Below the pieces are notes generated by a model. The model saw nothing but the letters and a program-made list of their open reading frames with translations, ran no database searches and had not been told where the DNA came from. From Gammaproteobacteria bacterium (GTDB lineage Bacteria; Pseudomonadota; Gammaproteobacteria; Pseudomonadales; Azotimanducaceae), in the NCBI GenBank assembly GCA_009840715.1, contig VXNE01000218.1, positions 1-6,565 on the forward strand: a stretch of 6,565 nt of DNA. Direction: 5' to 3'. Position numbers and translations under genes: made by a program. Shown in pieces: positions 1 through 5,901 of the stretch (its first letter is position 1; the number at the start of each line of letters is the position of its first letter).

Positions 1-171
1 CACCCTCAACCGCTAGAAACTACCCGCAACGTACCGGCACGACCGAACGCTTACTCACGTCCTCGCAACCACCCCCGTCGTTCGAAATGGACGAAAGTGC
101 TAGCTGGAATGCTGTACGCCTACCGGAAATCCCAAAAAGATCAACAAAATCAAGGCATTATAGAAGGGGGA
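1..171. other. Left flank without recognisable gene
   Basis: The segment is less GC-rich between about 120 and 170 than the rest of the window. I find no supported coding region, RNA gene or clear terminator in it. It lies downstream of the tRNA unit. Confidence 0.5.
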
Positions 172-249
172 TGGCGGAGCGGACGGGACTCGAACCCGCG
201 ACCCCTGGCGTGACAGGCCAGTATTCTAAACCGACTGAACTACCGCTCC
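172..249 (-). tRNA. tRNA-Asp (anticodon GUC)
   Basis: Read on the minus strand, the sequence folds as a full cloverleaf. The acceptor stem GGAGCGG/CCGCTCC is perfect. The D stem is GTTC/GAAT. The anticodon stem CTGGC/GCCAG encloses the loop CTGTCAC with anticodon GTC. The T stem GCGGG/CCCGT encloses TTCGAGT. Discriminator G and a genomically encoded CCA (172-174) complete the 3' end. It is the second gene of a tRNA-Val/tRNA-Asp unit with a 51-nt spacer. I see no clear terminator after it, only T-rich DNA on the transcribed strand (about 129-148). Confidence 0.97.
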
Positions 250-251
250 TT

Positions 252-279
252 TCTGCTCTCCCGGCTCTGCTCTCCCGGC
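252..279. repeat. Perfect tandem duplication of 14 bp in the tRNA spacer
   Basis: TCTGCTCTCCCGGC occurs twice head to tail (252-265 and 266-279), within the spacer between the two tRNA genes. The second copy also forms the left arm of a weak bulged hairpin with CCGGAGAG near 288-295. It looks like a local slippage duplication, or possibly a processing spacer. No function is claimed. Confidence 0.85.
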
Positions 280-300
280 GGAGTCTACCGGAGAGACGAC

Positions 301-376
301 TGGTGGGTGTTGCAGGGCTTGAACCTGCGACCTACGGCTTGTAGGGCCGTCGCTCTCCCAACTGAGCTAAACACCC
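301..376 (-). tRNA. tRNA-Val (anticodon UAC)
   Basis: On the minus strand the acceptor stem GGGTGTT/AACACCC, D arm GCTC...GAGC, anticodon stem ACGGC/GCCGT and T arm GCAGG/CCTGC (loop TTCAAGC) all pair. Discriminator A and CCA (301-303) are encoded. The 7-nt anticodon loop is CCTACAA, which places UAC at positions 34-36 (valine). Position 33 is then C instead of the nearly universal U. It is the promoter-proximal gene of the tRNA unit. Confidence 0.96.
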
Positions 377-394
377 CGCGCCAGCGGAGGGCGT

Positions 395-422
395 ATGTTA
401 CGGGCGGCGTACCGCTTGTCAA
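395..422 (-). promoter_or_regulatory. Sigma70-type promoter of the tRNA-Val/tRNA-Asp unit
   Basis: On the minus strand a perfect -35 TTGACA (417-422) is followed after 16 bp by TAACAT (395-400, 4 of 6 matches to TATAAT). Transcription would start near 388, about 12 nt before the tRNA-Val 5' end. The stretch after the -10 is CG-rich (CGCCCTCCGC). This is the type of discriminator known from stable-RNA promoters under stringent control; that control is inferred. Confidence 0.8.
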
Positions 423-462
423 TTCGGCGAGAGGTCCGGGCGCGGGTGACTGCGGCACCTGA

Positions 463-479
463 CGGGCACCCCCTGCCCG
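463..479 (-). terminator. Possible hairpin terminator after the dehydrogenase operon
   Basis: A 6-bp stem CGGGCA/TGCCCG with a 5-nt loop begins 5 nt after the stop codon at 485. It has no T-tract, so it is weak as an intrinsic terminator. Its position between the operon end and the tRNA promoter is the main argument for it. Confidence 0.35.
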
Positions 480-484
480 GCTCT

Positions 485-2266
485 TCAGGCCAAGGGCACC
501 GGCTCGAACTGCTCCTCCGTCAACGCCATGACCGCTTCGGCGCCCGCCTGCATGGAAGAGAGGAACCCGGCAGCGCGCGGCAGGATGGACTCGTTGTAGA
601 AGCGGGTAGTCACGAGCTTCGCCTCGAGGAAAGAACGCTCGGTGTCGCCCTCCGCAAGCCGCGCCTGGGCCGACAACGCGCCGCGCAGCGACTGGTGGGC
701 GCCGCAGACCGTGCCGCACAGCATGAGGAGGTGGAAGGCGACCGCTCCCGGGACGGTGAAGTCGTTGCCGGCGTGCTCGATGAGCCAGTCGAGGCCGGTC
801 TGCAGGTCGTCCACGCCGGACCGGAAGGCGGGTAGCTGGTCCGGCAGGCGTTCGGCGACCTCCGCTTCGGTCTCCCGCATCTCTCCGATCAGCGCCCTGA
901 GCGCCTCTCCGCCGTCGCGCAGCACCTTGCGCCCTGCCAGGTCCGCGGCCTGGATGCCCGTCGTGCCCTCGTAGATCGTCGTGATGCGCACGTCGCGGTA
1001 GTGCTGGGCGGCCCCGGTCTCCTCGACGAACCCCATGCCGCCGAACACCTGCAAAGCGAGCGAGGCGATCTGCTGGCCAGTCTCGCTGCTCCAGGCCTTG
1101 ATGATCGGCGTCATGAGGTCCGCGCGGGCCTGATGCCACTTGGCCGCCTCACCCTCGGAACCCGTCGCCCGGTCGAGGTGCGACGCGCCGACGTAGGCGA
1201 CCGCCCGCATGGCCTCGATCTGGGCCTTCATCTCCATCAGCATGCGGCGCACGTCCGCGTGGTGGACGATGGTCACTGGCCCGTCGCTCCCGGGGAGGCT
1301 GCCCTGCACCCTCTCGCGGGCGTACTCCACGGCGTGCTGGTACGCCCGCTCGGCGACGGCGAGTCCCTGCATGCCCACGCTGATGCGCGCGTGGTTCATC
1401 ATGGTGAACATGCACGCGAGGCCCTGGTTCGGCTCGCCCACGAGGTAGCCGACGGCGTCTTCGTACTGCATGACGCAGGTCGGGCTGCCGTGGATGCCGA
1501 GCTTCTCCTCGAGGGACAGCGCCTTGACGGCGTTGGGCGCGCCGAGGGCGCCGTCGTCGCCGACGAGGATCTTGGGCACCAGGAAGAGCGAGATGCCGCG
1601 GACCCCCGGTGGGGCGTCGGGCAGGCGCGCGAGCACGAGGTGCACGATGTTCTCGGCCATGTCGTGGTCGCCGTAGGTGATGAAGATCTTCTGGCCGGTC
1701 ACGCGATAGGCGTCGCCTTCAGGCACGGCGGTCGAGCGGATGAGCGCGAGGTCCGACCCGGCTTGCGGCTCGGTGAGGTTCATCGTCCCGGTCCAGGTGC
1801 CGGCGATCATGTTAGGGAGCCACGTCGCCTTGAGCTCGGGGCTCGCGTGCTCCTCGATGGCGTGGATGGCGCCCCCGGCGAGCAGCGCGCAGTTGGACCA
1901 GGCGAGGTTGGCCGACTGCCAGAGTTCCGAGACGGCGATCGAGAGCAGCGCCGGAAGGCCCTGCCCGCCGTACTCGGGGTCCGCGTCGAGGGCCGTCCAG
2001 CCGCCGTCGCGGAAGGTCTCATAGGCCGTGCGGAAGGCTTCGGGCACGTGCACGCCGTCCTCTTCGAGCCGTGCGCCTTCGGCGTCGCCGGCCGGGTTCG
2101 TCGGCGCGATCACCTCTTCGGCCAGGGTCGCCGCCTCCTTGAGCACCGCCCGCGCGAAGTCGGGGCCCGCGTCCTCCCATCCCGGCAACGCGTGGATCTC
2201 GTCCCAGCGGGCGAGATCCTCCAGGACGAACCAAATGTCGCGGGTCGGCGCCCGGTAAGTCGTCAT
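485..2266 (-). CDS. Acyl-CoA dehydrogenase, DmdC-like (3-methylmercaptopropionyl-CoA dehydrogenase family)
   Basis: This is a 593-residue FAD-dependent acyl-CoA dehydrogenase of the long subfamily that carries an extra C-terminal domain. It would oxidise an acyl-CoA at C2-C3 and pass electrons to ETF. The N-terminal start, YRAPTRDIWFVLEDL (residues 4-18), is characteristic of the DmdC group. The flavin motif NLTEPQAGSDL is at 163-173. The catalytic glutamate should be E433 in TTIYEGTTGIQA. Residues from about 460 to 593 form the extra helical domain. Characterised DmdC members act on 3-methylmercaptopropionyl-CoA in DMSP demethylation, but many relatives use other CoA esters, so the substrate is not fixed here. 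ATG 2266 is supported by a GGAGGA Shine-Dalgarno at 2277-2282. It lies 65 bp downstream of the isovaleryl-CoA dehydrogenase gene, apparently in the same operon. I see no other dmd gene. Confidence 0.93.
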   Translation of the reverse strand: MTTYRAPTRDIWFVLEDLARWDEIHALPGWEDAGPDFARAVLKEAATLAEEVIAPTNPAGDAEGARLEEDGVHVPEAFRTAYETFRDGGWTALDADPEYGGQGLPALLSIAVSELWQSANLAWSNCALLAGGAIHAIEEHASPELKATWLPNMIAGTWTGTMNLTEPQAGSDLALIRSTAVPEGDAYRVTGQKIFITYGDHDMAENIVHLVLARLPDAPPGVRGISLFLVPKILVGDDGALGAPNAVKALSLEEKLGIHGSPTCVMQYEDAVGYLVGEPNQGLACMFTMMNHARISVGMQGLAVAERAYQHAVEYARERVQGSLPGSDGPVTIVHHADVRRMLMEMKAQIEAMRAVAYVGASHLDRATGSEGEAAKWHQARADLMTPIIKAWSSETGQQIASLALQVFGGMGFVEETGAAQHYRDVRITTIYEGTTGIQAADLAGRKVLRDGGEALRALIGEMRETEAEVAERLPDQLPAFRSGVDDLQTGLDWLIEHAGNDFTVPGAVAFHLLMLCGTVCGAHQSLRGALSAQARLAEGDTERSFLEAKLVTTRFYNESILPRAAGFLSSMQAGAEAVMALTEEQFEPVPLA

Positions 2267-2276
2267 CGAAAGCCTG

Positions 2277-2282
2277 TCCTCC
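2277..2282 (-). promoter_or_regulatory. Shine-Dalgarno of the DmdC-like gene
   Basis: GGAGGA on the minus strand, 10 nt before the ATG at 2266. It fixes the start and shows the gene can initiate translation independently of the upstream cistron. Confidence 0.8.
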
Positions 2283-2290
2283 GTTCAAGC

Positions 2291-2328
2291 GGGCGGCGGG
2301 TACGGACGCGCCGCGCGCGTCGCCGCCC
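2291..2328 (-). repeat. Strong GC-rich hairpin between the two dehydrogenase genes
   Basis: An outer inverted repeat GGGCGGCG/CGCCGCCC (2291-2298 and 2321-2328, 8 bp) flanks an inner one, GACGCGC/GCGCGTC (2305-2311 and 2315-2321, 7 bp, 3-nt loop). The two share one base, so they stack or alternate. It starts 3 nt after the upstream stop codon and has no T-tract. An mRNA-stabilising or partly attenuating intercistronic hairpin is plausible; the function is inferred. Confidence 0.6.
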
Positions 2329-2331
2329 TGC

Positions 2332-3510
2332 TCAGTTCGTTTCCTCGAAGATCTCCCGACCGATCAGCCAACGGCGGATCTCCGACGTGCCCGCACCGAT
2401 CTCGTAGAGCTTGGCGTCGCGCAGCAGCCGTTCCGTCGGGTACTCGCGGATGTAGCCGTTACCGCCCAGGATCTGGATGGCGTCGAGGGCGAGCGCCGTC
2501 GCGGTCTCCGAGCAGTGCAGGATCGCCCCCGCGGCGTCCTTGCGCGTCGTCTCGCCGCGGTCGCAGGCCGCCGCCACCGCGTACAGGTACGCGCGGCAGG
2601 CGTTGGTGCGCGTGTACATGTCGGCGAGCTTGCCCTGCACGAGCTGGAACGTCCCGATGGGCTCGCCGAACTGCACGCGGTCGCGGGCGTAGGGGACGAC
2701 GTTGTCCAGGCACGCCTGCATGATGCCGAGCGGGCCGCCCGCGAGCACGACCCGCTCGTAGTCAAGCCCGCTCATCAGCACGCCCACGCCCCGGTCCTCC
2801 GCGCCCAGCACGTTGCCGGCGGGGACTTCGGCCTCCTCGAAAACCAGTTCGCAGGTGCCGGAGCCCCGCATGCCGAGCTTGTCGAGCTTCGGCGAGCGAG
2901 AGAAGCCCGGCGTGTCGCGTTCGACGATGAACGCGGTGATGCCGTGGGGACCCGCGTCCGGACGGGTCTTGGCGTAGATGACGTAGGTGTCGGCATCCGG
3001 ACCGTTGGTGATCCACATCTTGGCGCCGTTCAGCACGTAGACGTCGCCCTCGCGGCGGGCGGCGAGGCGCATGGACACGACGTCCGAGCCCGCGCCCGCC
3101 TCGCTCATCGCCAGGGCGCCCACGTGCTCGCCGCTGACAAGCGCCGGCAGGTAGCGCGCCTTCTGCTCCGGCGTGCCGTGACGCTCGATCTGGTTGACGC
3201 AGAGGTTCGAGTGGGCGCCGTACGAAAGCCCCACCGAGGCGGACGCACGCGAGATTTCCTCCATGGCGATGCAGTGGGCGAGATAGCCCATGCCCGCACC
3301 GCCATACTCCGCGCCGGCCGTGATACCGAGGAGGCCCAGTTCGCCGAGGCGCGGCCACAGGTCGCGCGGGAATGCGTTGTCCTCGTCGATCGCCTGCGCG
3401 CGCGGCGCGATCTCGTCGCGGGCGAAGTCGTGCACGGTGTCGCGGAGCAGGTCGAGCGTCTCGCCCAGACCGAAGTTCAGGGAGGAATGCACCGGTGTGC
3501 GTCGTTCCAT
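2332..3510 (-). CDS. Isovaleryl-CoA dehydrogenase-type acyl-CoA dehydrogenase
   Basis: 392 residues, the normal length for a four-helix-bundle/beta-barrel acyl-CoA dehydrogenase. It should oxidise isovaleryl-CoA to 3-methylcrotonyl-CoA in leucine breakdown, with FAD, feeding ETF. The flavin signature AMSEAGAGSDVVSM is at 134-147 and KMWITNG at 164-170. The position that carries the catalytic Glu in most family members reads IGAGTSEIRR (371-380), with Gly there. The base is instead E252 in LDYERVVLAGGPLG, in helix G, the known hallmark of isovaleryl-CoA dehydrogenases. The open frame extends upstream to 3609, but that extension is arginine-rich, unlike the family and overlaps the divergent gene, so ATG 3510 is preferred. 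No clear Shine-Dalgarno precedes it. The biotin carboxylase and hydratase genes usual in a leucine operon are absent from the window. Confidence 0.93.
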   Translation of the reverse strand: MERRTPVHSSLNFGLGETLDLLRDTVHDFARDEIAPRAQAIDEDNAFPRDLWPRLGELGLLGITAGAEYGGAGMGYLAHCIAMEEISRASASVGLSYGAHSNLCVNQIERHGTPEQKARYLPALVSGEHVGALAMSEAGAGSDVVSMRLAARREGDVYVLNGAKMWITNGPDADTYVIYAKTRPDAGPHGITAFIVERDTPGFSRSPKLDKLGMRGSGTCELVFEEAEVPAGNVLGAEDRGVGVLMSGLDYERVVLAGGPLGIMQACLDNVVPYARDRVQFGEPIGTFQLVQGKLADMYTRTNACRAYLYAVAAACDRGETTRKDAAGAILHCSETATALALDAIQILGGNGYIREYPTERLLRDAKLYEIGAGTSEIRRWLIGREIFEETN

Positions 3511-3566
3511 CGGGATGCGCGGCAGACTACCATATCGGGCCTTACCTCCCCGGACCGGATGCGCCC
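3511..3566. promoter_or_regulatory. Divergent intergenic promoter region
   Basis: Only 56 bp separate the divergent start codons, so promoters for both operons must lie here or inside the genes. On the plus strand, TTCCAT (3505-3510), a 17-bp gap and TACCAT (3528-3533) form a weak candidate. On the minus strand, TATGGT (3529-3534) is a -10-like match without a convincing -35. Neither start codon has a good Shine-Dalgarno. No operator palindrome is evident. Confidence 0.35.
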
Positions 3567-4271
3567 ATGACCGTCCCCGACGAGACCCTGCTCGAAGCCC
3601 TGCGGGCACTGGACACGCCCACCGTGTGCAACGCCCTCGAAGTCGTCGCGCCCAAGCGCCGCGGCTACGGGTACACGGTCGATCCTTTGGTCTGCACGCG
3701 CCCGGAACTCGGCTCGACCGTAGGGTACGCCCGGACGGCCACCATCCGCGCGATGCACCCGTCCGACCTCGCGGGGGCCGAGGCGCGGGCCATGCGGGAC
3801 GGCTACTACTCCTACGTCGACGACGGGCCGAAGCCGAGCGTCATGGTCATCCAGGACCTCGACGGCGAGTCGCGCGGCTACGGGTCGTACTGGGGCGAGG
3901 TGAACAGCAACATCCACAGCGGGCTCGGCTGCATCGGGCTCATCACCGACGGCAGCGTGCGCGACCTGCCGGACGTGGCGGAGGGATTCCAGATGCTCGC
4001 CGACCGCGTCGGCCCGTCGCACGCGTTCGTCCATCCGGTCGGCTTCGGCACGCCCGTCACCGTGGCCGGCATGCGGGTCAAGGACGGCGATCTCGTGCAC
4101 GCGGACCAGCACGGCGCCGTGGTGATTCCCCACGAGGTGGCCGAGGACGTGCCGGGCGCCGCCGCGGCGATCGCGCGCCGCGAGGCGGTGATCATCCAGG
4201 CGTCCCAGGAGCCCGGTTTCGACATGGAACGCCTGCGCCAGGCCTGGGGCGACGCGGCGGAAATACACTGA
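3567..4271 (+). CDS. RraA-family protein (class II pyruvate aldolase/demethylmenaquinone methyltransferase-like fold)
   Basis: 234 residues. The family includes HMG/CHA-type aldolases, oxaloacetate decarboxylases and RraA, the RNase E inhibitor. The segment YWGEVNSNIHSGL...GLITDGSVRD (108-133) carries the family's GE and D-G-x-V-R-D signature; D128, R132 and D133 correspond to the substrate- and Mg-binding residues. HADQHGAVVIP (178-188) is the usual second conserved strand. With the catalytic signature intact, an enzyme (aldol cleavage or decarboxylation of a pyruvate-like acid) is more likely than an RNase regulator, but the substrate cannot be read. ATG 3567 is chosen because the upstream in-frame extension (from 3372) is low-complexity Arg-rich sequence antisense to the dehydrogenase. 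The stop TGA overlaps the next ATG by one base (TGATG), implying translational coupling with the thioredoxin-fusion gene. Confidence 0.88.
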   Translation: MTVPDETLLEALRALDTPTVCNALEVVAPKRRGYGYTVDPLVCTRPELGSTVGYARTATIRAMHPSDLAGAEARAMRDGYYSYVDDGPKPSVMVIQDLDGESRGYGSYWGEVNSNIHSGLGCIGLITDGSVRDLPDVAEGFQMLADRVGPSHAFVHPVGFGTPVTVAGMRVKDGDLVHADQHGAVVIPHEVAEDVPGAAAAIARREAVIIQASQEPGFDMERLRQAWGDAAEIH

Positions 4272-5830
4272 TGCCGGAACTGCTGCCGCCGTTCTCGCTG
4301 CGCGACCAGCGCGGCGTCGACCGCGCCTTCCCGTCGGCGGCGAAGTCCGTCCTCTGCTTCGCGAAGGAGGACTGTCCGACCTGCAACCTCGTGATGCCGC
4401 TCATCGAGGCACTGCACCGGGAGACCGCCCTGGACGTACTCGTCCCCGGCCAGACTTCCGATGGGAACGCCACTCTCATCGACCGGCATGACCTGACCGC
4501 CCCGGTACTCGACGACTCGGCGCTCAAGGTCTCGTTCGCCTACGACGTCGACACCGTGCCGCTCGTGATCGCGGCCGACGAGGACGGCTCGGAGGCGGAC
4601 CGCCTGGTAGGTTTCGACAAGGGCGAGTGGCGCGCGTTCTTCGAGCGCCACGCGCCGGGGCTCGCGGTGGACTGGGACGCCCTGCCCGACTGGCGTCCAG
4701 GCTGCGGTTCGCTGACACAGGACCCCGTCATCGGAGAACGCCTGCGGGCGGAGGCCGAGAACAGTCCCCTGCGCGCAAGGCGCATCGAGACCGCGCCGGC
4801 AGACGATGTCCACGAGTTCCTGTTCGACCAGGGGTTCACGGACGGCCTGCCCGTCGTACCGCCGACGCCGGAGCGCGTGCTGCGGATGCTCGGGGGGACC
4901 CGGCGCGATCCGCAGGAGGTCGTGGCGACCATCCCGCCCAATATGGCGCCGGCCACGGTCGAGAAGATCGCGGTGAACGCCGTGCTGGCCGGCTGCAGGC
5001 CCGAACACCTGCCCGTCGTGATCGCGGCGCTCGAGGCCGTGTGCACCGACGAGTTCAACATCCACGGCGTGATGGCGACCACGATGGGCGCCTCGCCCGT
5101 CATGATCGTCAACGGACCGATTCGGCATCGCCTGGGCATGAACATGCGGCTGGGCGTCCTCGGCCAGGGCGACCGCGCCAACTCCGCGATCGGGCGCGCC
5201 CTGCGCCTCACGGTGCGCAACGTCGGCGGCGCCCGCCCCGGCGGCACGGAACGCTCCACGCTCGGCAACCCCATGAAGTACACGATGTGCTTCCCGGAGT
5301 GGGAGGAACGCAGCGAGTGGCCGCCGCTCCACGTGGAGCGGGGTTTCGATCGGGAGGACTCCGTCGTCACCGTGTTCGCCATGACGAGCGGCCCGAGCCT
5401 GATCGTCGACCAGAACTCGCGCAACGCCAGCCAGCTCGCGGGTTCCTTCGGGCTCGTCATGGAGGGCGCGCACCATCCGCGGGCGCACCACATGGGGGAC
5501 TGCATCCTGGTGGTCTGCCCGGAGCACGTCGACACGCTGAAGGTCGACGGCTACTCGAAGGACGATGTCCGCACGCGCATCCAGGACGTGACCGCGAAAC
5601 GTCTCCGGGACCTCGTGGCGGACGAGGTGTCGGGGACGGGTCTGGATCCGCAGCGCGCCCAGGCGATGTCCGACGAACAGCTCGAGCGGATGGCGCCGAA
5701 GTTCGCATCGAAGGACAACATCCACCTCGTGGTGGCGGGCTCCGAGGCCGGGAAATTCTCGGGGCTCTTCCACGGCTGGGCCAGCGGCCCGATGGGTTCG
5801 ATGCCCGTATCCCGCAAGATCGAGGACTGA
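4271..5830 (+). CDS. Thioredoxin-like domain fused to a large uncharacterised UGSC-associated domain
   Basis: 519 residues in two parts. Residues 1 to about 130 look like a thioredoxin/peroxiredoxin fold: FAKEDCPTCNL gives a CxxC site at C35 and C38, and DTVPLVI (94-100) gives the cis-Pro loop with P97. A linker contains RPGCGS (142-147), with a third cysteine, C145. From about 178 to 519 there is a conserved domain of unknown function with FTDGLPVVPPTPERV (189-203), VNAVLAGCRPEHLPVV (235-250), VNGPIRHRLG (280-289) and a His-rich stretch HHPRAHHMGD (401-410) that could bind metal. I recognise this domain as a frequent neighbour of UGSC selenoproteins but know no established activity. No signal peptide is visible, so it is probably cytosolic. 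The start at 4271 is coupled to the RraA-family gene (TGATG); a longer in-frame extension upstream is antisense and out-of-frame noise. The next gene begins 71 nt downstream. Confidence 0.88.
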   Translation: MPELLPPFSLRDQRGVDRAFPSAAKSVLCFAKEDCPTCNLVMPLIEALHRETALDVLVPGQTSDGNATLIDRHDLTAPVLDDSALKVSFAYDVDTVPLVIAADEDGSEADRLVGFDKGEWRAFFERHAPGLAVDWDALPDWRPGCGSLTQDPVIGERLRAEAENSPLRARRIETAPADDVHEFLFDQGFTDGLPVVPPTPERVLRMLGGTRRDPQEVVATIPPNMAPATVEKIAVNAVLAGCRPEHLPVVIAALEAVCTDEFNIHGVMATTMGASPVMIVNGPIRHRLGMNMRLGVLGQGDRANSAIGRALRLTVRNVGGARPGGTERSTLGNPMKYTMCFPEWEERSEWPPLHVERGFDREDSVVTVFAMTSGPSLIVDQNSRNASQLAGSFGLVMEGAHHPRAHHMGDCILVVCPEHVDTLKVDGYSKDDVRTRIQDVTAKRLRDLVADEVSGTGLDPQRAQAMSDEQLERMAPKFASKDNIHLVVAGSEAGKFSGLFHGWASGPMGSMPVSRKIED

Positions 5831-5860
5831 CGCGGCGAAACGACCGACGATTCACCAAAT

Positions 5861-5880
5861 CCGCGCCGGATGAGGCGCGG
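5861..5880 (+). promoter_or_regulatory. Perfect 7-bp GC hairpin just upstream of the selenoprotein ribosome-binding site
   Basis: CCGCGCC (5861-5867) pairs perfectly with GGCGCGG (5874-5880) around a 6-nt loop GGATGA. It ends 6 nt before the AAAGGAGG Shine-Dalgarno. No T-tract follows, so it is not a normal terminator. It may insulate or expose the ribosome-binding site, or mark an mRNA processing or pausing point; function is inferred. Confidence 0.5.
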
Positions 5881-5886
5881 GATCAC

Positions 5887-5894
5887 AAAGGAGG
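5887..5894 (+). promoter_or_regulatory. Strong Shine-Dalgarno of the selenoprotein gene
   Basis: AAAGGAGG, a perfect anti-16S match, sits 7 nt before ATG 5902 and fixes the start. It is by far the best ribosome-binding site in the window, consistent with high independent initiation for this cistron. Confidence 0.92.
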
Positions 5895-5901
5895 AAGGCG
5901 C

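Noticed and set aside
157..162. Perfect TATAAT on the minus strand as a promoter
   Set aside because: No -35-like sequence lies at a suitable distance upstream (that region is the tRNA-Asp 3' end), and no gene is seen downstream within the window.
87..344. Open frame on the plus strand crossing both tRNA genes
   Set aside because: It is antisense to two well-formed tRNAs. Its repeated GLEPAT peptide comes from the complementary T-arm sequences, a well-known source of false protein calls.
1001..2407. Long plus-strand open frame opposite the DmdC-like gene, and similar long antisense frames elsewhere
   Set aside because: High GC with strong third-position bias leaves antisense frames open. 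Their Arg/Gly/Ala/His-rich translations resemble no family, while the opposite strand encodes clear enzymes.
3372..3566. N-terminal extension of the RraA-family protein
   Set aside because: It is Arg/Ser/Ala-rich, antisense to the isovaleryl-CoA dehydrogenase start and absent from the family's normal N-terminus.
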